The position numbers and the translations under genes were made by a program. This document shows positions 47,250 to 54,567 of a stretch of DNA of 64,000 nt, piece by piece. The stretch is from Bacteroidota bacterium (GTDB lineage: Bacteria; Bacteroidota; Bacteroidia; Chitinophagales; Chitinophagaceae), in the NCBI GenBank assembly GCA_018267725.1, contig JAFDXY010000006.1, positions 16,015 to 80,014 of the forward strand, given 5' to 3'. The notes below the pieces were generated by a model. The model did not search any database. It had not been told where the DNA came from and was given only the letters and a program-made list of their open reading frames with translations. Every line of letters begins with the position of its first letter. Within the stretch, counting starts at the first letter, position 1.

Positions 47250-47690
47250 TTATATTTTCCCGTTATATCTTGGGTCAAAATCAACCATCCATTCAATTCC
47301 GTATTTATCTCTAAACATAGCAAAGTACGAACCCCAAGGGCTATCGCCAATAGGCATTTCAACTTTCCCCCCTACTGAAAGTTCATTATAAATTTTATCT
47401 GCTTCTTCTCTACTTTCAACACTTATAGATATTTTACTTCTGTTTTCATTTTCGTTATGCTTTCCCATAAATTCCGGTGTATCACTTGCCATTAACACAC
47501 TATGCTTTCCAATAGGCAAAGCAATATGCATAATTTTATCTGCTTCTTTTTCTAAGTTCGGGCTTCCTTCAAAACTTAAATCTTTAAAGCGAACTATAGT
47601 AGCAAATTCTCCACCAAAAACCGATTTGTAAAAATTAAATGCTTCTTCTGCATTTCCATTAAAATGAATGTAAGGATTAATTGTTGCCAT
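47250..47690 (-). CDS. VOC superfamily protein, PhnB-like
   Basis: A 146-residue protein with two beta-alpha-beta-beta-beta repeats of the glyoxalase/VOC fold (YIHFNGNAEEAFNFYKSVFGGEF and a mirror half ending in WMVDFDPRYNG). The PhnB-like group often lacks a conserved metal site and its substrate is unknown. It lies next to a truncated SRPBCC gene, a common pairing in Bacteroidota. Confidence 0.85.
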   Translation of the reverse strand: MATINPYIHFNGNAEEAFNFYKSVFGGEFATIVRFKDLSFEGSPNLEKEADKIMHIALPIGKHSVLMASDTPEFMGKHNENENRSKISISVESREEADKIYNELSVGGKVEMPIGDSPWGSYFAMFRDKYGIEWMVDFDPRYNGKI

Positions 47691-47729
47691 AAAATTAAAA
47701 TTTAATTATTTTCTGTATATGTTATAAAA

Positions 47730-47957
47730 TTAATTTAAAATAGCCTGCCAACCATTTTTTTGCATTTCAACAGGATTTTGATTTTCAGGATTAAATGTAA
47801 CTACAATTTCTGTTTGTTTATTGTGATTAATGAATTTAACATTTGCCAACCTTTCTCCAAATTCATACGTAAACTCTTTTTCAAAAACTATATGTGAATA
47901 TTTTGCTTCAAAATCAAATCCAAAACTTCCATCTTTAGCTTCCATTCTTGCTTTATA
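47730..47957 (-). pseudogene. Truncated SRPBCC/AHSA1-domain gene remnant
   Basis: From the ATG at 47945 a 71-residue piece matches the central to C-terminal part of AHSA1-type SRPBCC proteins (YKARMEAKDGSFGFDF ... NPENQNPVEMQKNGWQAIL). The frame is blocked four codons upstream of YKAR by a TAA, so the N-terminal half of the domain is gone. It also ends early, right after GWQAILN, where intact relatives have a final helix. It is most simply a decayed gene. Confidence 0.7.
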
Positions 47958-47979
47958 TGGATATTAAATATAACAAAAA

Positions 47980-48008
47980 AGCGAAAGATATTTTACATAT
48001 CTCTCGCT
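47980..48008 (-). terminator. Terminator after metK
   Basis: Minus-strand hairpin with arms AGCGAGAGATAT / ATATCTTTCGCT (one mismatch in 12) and five-base loop, followed by TTTTTTG. It lies 55 bases after the metK stop. Confidence 0.75.
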
Positions 48009-48063
48009 AAATATAATGTCTGCTATTGTTTTGTAATAAATGCAGTTTTATTTATTAGAATAT

Positions 48064-49317
48064 TTATTTTATGCCAAAAGCTTTTTTCACTTTTGGTACA
48101 TAATCTAATTTTTCCCAAGTAAATAATTCAACTTTTACTTTTTTTACTTTACCATCGGGGCTTTTAAAAATTTTTTCAACTGTTTCATTTTTTCTTCCCA
48201 TGTGTCCGTAAGCAGCAGTTTCGCTATAAATTGGTGTACGCAATTTTAAACGTTGCTCAATAAAATATGGACGCATATCAAACACGCTTTCAATAATTTT
48301 CCCTATTTGTCCATCAGTTAAATTAACTTTTGCTGTACCAAATGTATTTACGTTAATTGATGTTGGTTGTGCCACACCAATTGCATAAGAAACTTGCACC
48401 AATACTTCGTTTGCAACGCCTGCTGCTACAAGGTTTTTAGCAATATGGCGGGTTGCATAAGCAGCACTTCTATCAACTTTGCTTGGGTCTTTACCAGAGA
48501 AAGCACCACCACCATGTGCACCTTTACCACCATAAGTATCTACAATAATTTTTCTTCCGGTTAAACCTGTATCTCCGTGTGGACCACCAATTACAAATTT
48601 GCCTGTTGGGTTAATATGATATTTAATATTGTTGTTGAAAAGCTTTGCATATTTTTTATACTTTGCTTTTACTCTTGGTATTAAAATATCTATAATATCT
48701 TTTTTAATTTTTGCTTGCATTTTTACTTCTGTATCAAAATCATCGTGTTGTGTTGATACAACTATTGCATCAATTCTTACAGGAACATTATTATCATCAT
48801 ACTCTAATGTTACTTGAGATTTTGCATCGGGACGTAAATATTTTATTTGTTTGTTTTCTCTTCTTAAGGCTGCAAGCTCTATTAAAATTTTGTGAGCCAA
48901 ATCTAAAGCCAATGGCATGTAATCATCGGTTTCGTTGGTTGCGTAACCAAACATCATACCTTGGTCTCCCGCACCTTGTTCTTCTTTTTTCTTTTTATCA
49001 ACCCCTTGGTTAATGTCTGATGATTGTTCGTGAATAGCAGATAAAATTCCACAACTGTTTGCTTCAAACATATATTCACTTTTTGTATAACCTATTTTTC
49101 TAATTACACCGCGTGCAATTTCTTGTACATCTAAATAGGCTTTGCTTTTAACTTCACCGGCAAGCACAACTTGGCCTGTGGTTACAAGTGTTTCGCACGC
49201 AACTTTCGACTGAGCATCAAATGCTAAAAAATTATCAATTAACGCATCAGAAATTTGGTCGGCTACTTTGTCTGGATGACCTTCAGAAACACTTTCAGAA
49301 GTAAATAAATAAGGCAT
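48064..49317 (-). CDS. metK: S-adenosylmethionine synthetase
   Basis: A 417-residue enzyme beginning with the conserved [20 protein letters not shown]. It also shows [32 protein letters not shown] and [19 protein letters not shown]. It makes SAM from methionine and ATP. A Lys-rich loop (DKKKKEEQ) before GAGDQG is as in other Bacteroidota. The 92-base gap to the upstream gene holds that gene's terminator and shows no SAM riboswitch. Confidence 0.96.
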   Translation of the reverse strand: MPYLFTSESVSEGHPDKVADQISDALIDNFLAFDAQSKVACETLVTTGQVVLAGEVKSKAYLDVQEIARGVIRKIGYTKSEYMFEANSCGILSAIHEQSSDINQGVDKKKKEEQGAGDQGMMFGYATNETDDYMPLALDLAHKILIELAALRRENKQIKYLRPDAKSQVTLEYDDNNVPVRIDAIVVSTQHDDFDTEVKMQAKIKKDIIDILIPRVKAKYKKYAKLFNNNIKYHINPTGKFVIGGPHGDTGLTGRKIIVDTYGGKGAHGGGAFSGKDPSKVDRSAAYATRHIAKNLVAAGVANEVLVQVSYAIGVAQPTSINVNTFGTAKVNLTDGQIGKIIESVFDMRPYFIEQRLKLRTPIYSETAAYGHMGRKNETVEKIFKSPDGKVKKVKVELFTWEKLDYVPKVKKAFGIK

Positions 49318-49378
49318 GATTATTTTGTTTTGAATTTAATGGCTGCAAATATAGTTGATGATTAATAAGAAAAAACAA

Positions 49379-49406
49379 AACACCCTACTGAATTAGTAGG
49401 GATGTT
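49379..49406 (-). terminator. Terminator of the starch-synthase-like gene
   Basis: Minus-strand hairpin with stem CCCTACT / AGTAGGG extended by near-complementary flanks (one bulge), followed by GTGTTTTGTTTTTTC. It starts four bases after the stop of the upstream gene. Confidence 0.8.
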
Positions 49407-49409
49407 AAT

Positions 49410-50222
49410 TTATTTTGAAATAGCGTTGTATAGTTCTATGTATTCTGTTAAATCGGTATCCCATCCGCCAAAAGGTAATACTTTTTTACCACGTACTTTG
49501 CTAAATTCTTCTACTAATTTCTTTTCAGGTTTTTCTGCACCAAAGGTTATAGCATCTGCATAAGTTGCACCTCCTTTAAACATAGAAGTGTTATTGGCGT
49601 CTTTAAAAATTTCTAAATCTTTAGCAGTTACATTGGCATTAATAATAGCACGTTTTACAAAATCGGGCCCTAATTTTTCTTTAAAAGTATTTTGCCCAAT
49701 AGTGAAGACAACTTTACTGTTTCCAAAAACGGGTTCGCGTTTGTAAGCAGTTTTAATATAACAAGGAATTAAGCCACTCATCCATCCGCTGCAATGAATT
49801 ACATCGGGTGCCCATCCAAATTTTTTTACGGTTTCTAAAGCTCCTTTTGCAAAGAAAATAGAACGCAAGCCATTATCATCAAACCACTTTTCTTCTTCAT
49901 CATGAAAAATAAATTTTCTTTTAAAAAAGTCTTCATTTTCTAAAAAATACACCTGTAATCTTGCATTAGGTAATGATGCTACTTTAATTTGCAAAGGATA
50001 ATCATCGTTATCAACAGAAACATTAATGCCACTTAATCTTACTACTTCGTGTAAGCGGTGGCGGCGTTCGTTAATAACACCAAAGCGAGGCATAATACAG
50101 CGTACTTCTAAACCGGTATCGTTGCTTTTAATTGCTAATTTGTTTACCATTTCTGCAAACTCCGTTAATTCCAGATAAGGGGACATTTCGGTAGCAATGA
50201 ATAATATTCTTTTTTTTGACAT
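49410..50222 (-). CDS. Starch/glycogen synthase N-terminal domain protein
   Basis: A 270-residue protein matching only the N-terminal (acceptor) half of GT5 starch synthase (KRILFIATEMSPYL; WAPDVIHCSGWMSGLIPCY). The C-terminal ADP-glucose-binding half is missing, and it ends with its own stop and terminator. Such short forms are common in Bacteroidota, so this is probably not recent damage. Its enzyme activity is doubtful. It is divergent from the flippase-like gene. Confidence 0.8.
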   Translation of the reverse strand: MSKKRILFIATEMSPYLELTEFAEMVNKLAIKSNDTGLEVRCIMPRFGVINERRHRLHEVVRLSGINVSVDNDDYPLQIKVASLPNARLQVYFLENEDFFKRKFIFHDEEEKWFDDNGLRSIFFAKGALETVKKFGWAPDVIHCSGWMSGLIPCYIKTAYKREPVFGNSKVVFTIGQNTFKEKLGPDFVKRAIINANVTAKDLEIFKDANNTSMFKGGATYADAITFGAEKPEKKLVEEFSKVRGKKVLPFGGWDTDLTEYIELYNAISK

Positions 50223-50416
50223 CAGTTATAGTCAGTTTTACAACAAAAGAGTTGCAAAGGTAAATAAATTAAGCCGAATATCAATTCAAAAGCAAACTAT
50301 GGCTAAAATAGTACAACATAAAAATGAAATTAACCATGCATTATTTTATTTGTGCTTGATTATATAAGTTTTAAAAATTACAAATTTTGTGCAGTAAATT
50401 GCAATACTTTTTACGC

Positions 50417-51436
50417 ATGAAAAAAACATTATCATCGGCTATAAAATATATTTTCTTTTTAGGATTGGGTGTGTTTTTAATTTGGTGGAGTTTACGCCAA
50501 ATACCCGATGACAAATGGAATGAGTTTATTGAATCTCTTACCAATGCAAGGTTTTGGTTAGTTATACCTGTGTTTTTTATTCTTTCTGCAAGCCATCTTT
50601 TAAGAGGTTTACGTTGGAGAATTTTAATGCAACCAATGGGTTATACTCCCACAATAAAAAATACTTTTTCTGCAGTTATGATAGGTTACTTAGCAAACCT
50701 TGCCGTACCCAGATTAGGCGAAGTTTTAAAATGCACCATACTTGCCCGTTACGAAAAAGTGCCTGCAGAAAAATTGGTAGGTACCATAGTTGCAGAAAGA
50801 GCTTTTGATGTAATTTCTTTAGCCATTGTTTTTCTGCTTTCATTTACATTGCAATATGATATTGTAGGAAGTTATGCTAAAGAAATAATAACAGAATTAT
50901 TCAAAACAAAAGCAGGAAATTTTTCAACCAATAAAATTATTATAGCTATTGCAGTAGTAATTGTATTAATTGTTACTTTAAGAATTTGGTTTAAACAATT
51001 TTCTCATTTAAAAGTTGTAATAGCCATTCAAAAAATATTAAAAGGTATTTGGGAAGGTTTAAGTAGTATTAAAAATGTAAAACAAAAAGGTTTATTTATT
51101 TTTTATTCTGCAACTATTTGGGGCTTGTATATTGTTGGCACATGGGTAGGTTTATATGCTACGCATGGCACAACAGGATTGGGTTTGAAAGATGCAATAT
51201 CTGCATTGGCATTTGCAAGTATTGGTATGATTTTAACACCTGGAGGCATTGGTGCTTACGCTTATTTTATGGCAAAAGTGTTAGAAAAAAGCGGTATTCC
51301 ATTTACCATTGGATATGCTAACGGAACTTTACAATGGTTTGCACAATTTGCTATTGTTGTTATTGTAGGATTTACTTGCGTTATTTTATTACCCATTATA
51401 AATAAACATAAAGCAACTACTAATGAAACAAGTTGA
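50417..51436 (+). CDS. Flippase-like lysylphosphatidylglycerol synthase TM protein
   Basis: A 339-residue membrane protein with about eight segments of the LPG_synthase_TM/UPF0104 family. It has ISASHLLRGLRWRILMQP-like wording, GYLANLAVPRLGEVLKC and TPGGIGAYAYFMAKVLE. The family includes lipid flippase domains, but this protein lacks the cytosolic synthase part. I start at the ATG 50417 (MKKTLSSA). It overlaps rfaE2 by 14 bases. Confidence 0.82.
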   Translation: MKKTLSSAIKYIFFLGLGVFLIWWSLRQIPDDKWNEFIESLTNARFWLVIPVFFILSASHLLRGLRWRILMQPMGYTPTIKNTFSAVMIGYLANLAVPRLGEVLKCTILARYEKVPAEKLVGTIVAERAFDVISLAIVFLLSFTLQYDIVGSYAKEIITELFKTKAGNFSTNKIIIAIAVVIVLIVTLRIWFKQFSHLKVVIAIQKILKGIWEGLSSIKNVKQKGLFIFYSATIWGLYIVGTWVGLYATHGTTGLGLKDAISALAFASIGMILTPGGIGAYAYFMAKVLEKSGIPFTIGYANGTLQWFAQFAIVVIVGFTCVILLPIINKHKATTNETS

Positions 51437-51920
51437 AGCTATTCGTAAAAAAATTTATTCGCTAAACCAATTACAGCATTTTGTTATTGCATTAAAAACT
51501 ATTGGCAAAACAGTTGCTTTTACTAATGGTTGTTTTGATATTTTGCATGAAGGACATATTTTTTCTTTATCGCAAGCAGCTAAAGAAGCCGATTTTTTAA
51601 TTGTTGCTTTAAATACAGATAAAAGTGTAAAAAAATTAAAAGGTGATGAAAGACCTATTAATAACGAACAAAGTAGAAGTTTATTAATTGCCAGTTTAAT
51701 TATGGTTGATGCAGTAGTGTTGTTTGATGAAGATACTCCACTACAGGTAATTTCAACTTTATTACCGGATGTTTTGGTTAAAGGAGGAGATTATACAGTT
51801 GAGCAAATTGTAGGTTCAAAAGAAGTAATTGCCAATGGCGGAAGAGTTGTTATAAACCCCATAATAGAAGGTTTTTCTACAACAGGTATTATAAATCATA
51901 TTAAAAAATCTTACTCTTAG
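51423..51920 (+). CDS. rfaE2: D-glycero-beta-D-manno-heptose 1-phosphate adenylyltransferase
   Basis: A 165-residue nucleotidyltransferase with FTNGCFDILHEGH (the HxGH motif), LKGDERPINNEQSRSLLIASL and VKGGDYTVEQIVG. This matches RfaE domain 2/HldE C-terminal, which makes ADP-beta-heptose. The kinase half (RfaE1) is not fused and not seen in this window. Related cytidylyltransferases are an alternative. It overlaps the flippase-like gene and is followed by a GC-rich palindrome. Confidence 0.85.
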   Translation: MKQVEAIRKKIYSLNQLQHFVIALKTIGKTVAFTNGCFDILHEGHIFSLSQAAKEADFLIVALNTDKSVKKLKGDERPINNEQSRSLLIASLIMVDAVVLFDEDTPLQVISTLLPDVLVKGGDYTVEQIVGSKEVIANGGRVVINPIIEGFSTTGIINHIKKSYS

Positions 51921-51941
51921 TTTATTAAAATTTTAAATAAT

Positions 51942-51970
51942 TATGGGGCGTGGCTTTGCCACGCCCCATA
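51942..51970. repeat. GC-rich perfect palindrome between rfaE2 and pgm
   Basis: Arms TATGGGGCGTGGC and GCCACGCCCCATA (13 bases, perfect) with a TTT loop. It is much richer in GC than its surroundings and sits between convergent genes. It lacks a T-run on the plus side, so besides termination it may be a REP-like element. Confidence 0.8.
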
Positions 51971-51997
51971 GACTTTTGGGAAACAGTATGTTATTTC

Positions 51998-53722
51998 TTA
52001 ATTAAGTTTCATATCAGATACTATGCCTTTTATTTTTGCTTCTAATTCGGCAAATTTTGCATCAAACTCTTGTTTGTTTTTTAAGTTTGTTTTTACGCTG
52101 AAGTAAAATTTAATTTTTGGCTCTGTTCCGCTTGGGCGTGCAGAAATTTTGCTTCCATCTTCTGTTACAAATTGTAACACATTGCTTTTTGGTAAATCAA
52201 TACTCCAACTATCGCCGCTTTCAAAATCTTTTCCAATTTGTTTTTCGTAATCTAATATCTCAACAACTTTACTTCCGTTTATGGTTGTAGGAGGTGTTTT
52301 TCTATAGCCTTCCATCATATCTGCAATTTCTTTTTGTCCGTTCATTCCTTTTTTGGTTATACTAATTAATTCTTCATAATAAAAACCGTATTGCACATAC
52401 ATATCAATTAGTTTATCAAATAAAGAGCTGCCGTTTTCTTTTTCGTATGCTGCCATTTCACATAATAATGCAACTGCACTTACGGCATCTTTATCGCGTA
52501 TTTTATCTCCAATCATTAAACCAAAACTTTCTTCTCCACCAATAATATAATTTTCTTCTCCTTCTTTTTCTGCTAATAAAGAAGCAATCCATTTAAAACC
52601 TGTTAATACATTGTAACAATTAACATCGTTTTGTTTAGCAACTTCATTAATCATTTCGGTAGTAACAATGGTTGAGATAACCATATCGTTAGGTTGTGCA
52701 ATGCCTTTCTTTTTTCTTGCTTCAATCATATAAGCAAAAGCCAATACTGCTGTTTGATTTCCATTCATTAAAACCCATTCTCCTTTATGATTTTTAATAC
52801 CAACACCAACTCTATCGCTATCAGGATCTGTTCCTAACAATATATCAGCATCTAACTCTTTTGCTTTTTGCAAACCAATACTCATGGTTTCTTTTTCTTC
52901 GGGATTTGGATAAGCAACTGTAGGGAAATTTCCATCGGGTGTTGCTTGTTCTTCAACAACATGTACATTGGTAAAACCGAATGTTTGCAATACTTTGGGC
53001 ACTAACATAATGCCTGTACCGTGTATGGGAGTATATACAATTTTTAAGTTATGTTGTTTGGCAATTGCTTCAGGATAAATGCTTAAGCTTTTTACCATTT
53101 TAATATATTGCTCATCCATTTCTTTGCCAATAATGGTAATATTGGCTTCGCCTCCACTCCATTTTACATCATTAACGCTTGATATAGCTTCTACTTCTTT
53201 AATAACATTTTTATCGTGTGGAGGAATTAGTTGTGCTCCATCATTCCAATAAGCTTTGTATCCATTATATTCTTTGGGGTTATGGCTTGCAGTACAAACT
53301 ACGCCGCCTTTGCAGCCTAAGGTTCTTATTGCAAAACTTAATTCGGGTGTGGGTCTTAATGCTTCAAACAAATACACTTTTATACCATTGGCAGCAAAAA
53401 CATTTGCTACTGTTTCTGCAAAAAAACGACTGTTGTTTCTGCTATCATGCCCAATGGCTACTTTTATTTCTCCTTCAAAACTTTTCTTTAAATAATTGGC
53501 AAAACCTTGTGTTGCCATACCAACGGTATATTTGTTCATACGGTTAGTACCAACGCCCATTATGCCACGCAAACCTCCTGTACCAAATTCTAAATTGCGA
53601 TAAAAACTTTCTTCTAATTCTGTTGGATTATCTTTTTGAAGTTTTTCAATAGTTTCTTTGGTAGCAGCATCGTAATTACCATTAAGCCATGTTTTTGCAT
53701 TTTCTAAAGCTGTTGCGTTCAT
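51998..53722 (-). CDS. pgm: Phosphoglucomutase / phosphomannomutase
   Basis: A 574-residue enzyme of the alpha-D-phosphohexomutase family. It has the catalytic serine loop CTASHNPKEYNGYK, the metal-binding GTDPDSDRVG, the sugar loop GGEESFGLM and the phosphate-binding ARPSGTEPKIKFY. It interconverts hexose 1- and 6-phosphates for nucleotide-sugar and glycogen synthesis. The start is at the ATG for MNATALENAKTW. Confidence 0.93.
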   Translation of the reverse strand: MNATALENAKTWLNGNYDAATKETIEKLQKDNPTELEESFYRNLEFGTGGLRGIMGVGTNRMNKYTVGMATQGFANYLKKSFEGEIKVAIGHDSRNNSRFFAETVANVFAANGIKVYLFEALRPTPELSFAIRTLGCKGGVVCTASHNPKEYNGYKAYWNDGAQLIPPHDKNVIKEVEAISSVNDVKWSGGEANITIIGKEMDEQYIKMVKSLSIYPEAIAKQHNLKIVYTPIHGTGIMLVPKVLQTFGFTNVHVVEEQATPDGNFPTVAYPNPEEKETMSIGLQKAKELDADILLGTDPDSDRVGVGIKNHKGEWVLMNGNQTAVLAFAYMIEARKKKGIAQPNDMVISTIVTTEMINEVAKQNDVNCYNVLTGFKWIASLLAEKEGEENYIIGGEESFGLMIGDKIRDKDAVSAVALLCEMAAYEKENGSSLFDKLIDMYVQYGFYYEELISITKKGMNGQKEIADMMEGYRKTPPTTINGSKVVEILDYEKQIGKDFESGDSWSIDLPKSNVLQFVTEDGSKISARPSGTEPKIKFYFSVKTNLKNKQEFDAKFAELEAKIKGIVSDMKLN

Positions 53723-53764
53723 GTATTTAGTTTTAAATAGTTTATCAATTTTTTGCAATATAAA

Positions 53765-54100
53765 TTATTCGCCTAAAAACTGAGTTTGGTCGGGCAATGT
53801 TACTGTAATATTTCCATTTCCTTCTTGCAAAACACATTGGCAACCTAAACGTGAGTTTAATTTTGGATTAATTGCTCTATCAATAAAATCTTCTTCTTTA
53901 TCACTTAATTCTTCTAAATAATCCATTCCTTCATCAACATATAAATGGCAAGTACTGCATGCACAAACGGCTCCGCAGTTGTGGTGTAATTCAATATTGT
54001 TATCTAATAATACTTCTAAAATACTATCGCCGGGTTTAATATTATTTAATGTAACCGGTTCCATTCCTTTCTGCTCAAATTTTACTGTAATGTTGTACAT
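53765..54100 (-). CDS. fdx: [2Fe-2S] ferredoxin, adrenodoxin/ISC type
   Basis: A 111-residue ferredoxin whose cluster ligands are Cys42, Cys48 and Cys51 (NCGAVCACSTC) and a fourth Cys in RLGCQC. The pattern C-x5-C-x2-C is that of ISC ferredoxins, which feed electrons to Fe-S cluster assembly. It is consistent with hscA and iscX elsewhere in the window. I use the ATG for MYNITV. It lies 42 bases upstream of pgm on the same strand. Confidence 0.88.
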   Translation of the reverse strand: MYNITVKFEQKGMEPVTLNNIKPGDSILEVLLDNNIELHHNCGAVCACSTCHLYVDEGMDYLEELSDKEEDFIDRAINPKLNSRLGCQCVLQEGNGNITVTLPDQTQFLGE

Positions 54101-54193
54101 AGTTTTTCTTGTTAACGGCAAAAATATTTCAATTCAGTCTATAACCCCACGTTTTTAGTGTTGAATTATTTATGAAAGAAAGAAAAATTTTAA

Positions 54194-54224
54194 TTGAATG
54201 GTTTTGAAAAATACCTTAGGTTTG
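54194..54224 (+). promoter_or_regulatory. Bacteroidota-type promoter for candidate small RNA
   Basis: TTG at 54194-54196 and TAGGTTTG at 54217-54224, separated by 20 bases, match the -33 (TTG) and -7 (TAnnTTTG) elements of the Bacteroidota housekeeping sigma factor. The predicted transcription start is near 54231. No coding gene begins within 300 bases downstream, but a terminator does. Confidence 0.55.
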
Positions 54225-54228
54225 TGAG

Positions 54229-54316
54229 AACACGTTACAAACAAACGTTAGTTAAATTGTTTATTTCGGTTGCTTGCTCATAAATCCTGCAAGGTTTGCC
54301 CTGCGGGATTTTTTTA
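54229..54316 (+). ncRNA. Candidate small RNA, about 88 nt
   Basis: This stretch is bounded by a promoter match (54194-54224) and a strong intrinsic terminator (hairpin 54282-54311 with the near-complementary arms AAATCCTGCAAGG and CCCTGCGGGATTT, then seven T). It holds no plausible ORF. I do not recognise a known class. The 5' part (CACGTTACAAACAAACG...) is unstructured and could act by base pairing. The rest of the 446-base gap before topA shows only A/T-rich sequence. Confidence 0.45.
54282..54315 (+). terminator. Intrinsic terminator of candidate small RNA
   Basis: A 13-pair stem with one wobble and one mismatch, followed directly by a seven-T run. It lies 253 bases upstream of topA, so it cannot belong to a plus-strand coding gene seen here. 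Confidence 0.8.
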
Positions 54317-54567
54317 TTCAAGAAATTTACCTGAATCATTTAGTAATTTGAGAAGATAAACTGTTGTTATTTCAACAATAATAACTAATAAAATAACCAC
54401 AAAAAGTATGATTGGTAGTTTAAAAAATTAAGTAAGATATTTTTATGTTTAAATGTTTCTGCTAATATTGCAGCTAATGAAAAATATAAAACCTAATTAA
54501 TTTAAGGTTTAATATTGCTTGCAGAATAAAGATTATAAGTTGTTTAAAAAAGAATGTAAATCAACCA

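Noticed and set aside
49318..49409. SAM riboswitch upstream of metK
   Set aside because: The gap is only 92 bases and is taken up by the terminator of the upstream gene; no SAM aptamer core is visible.
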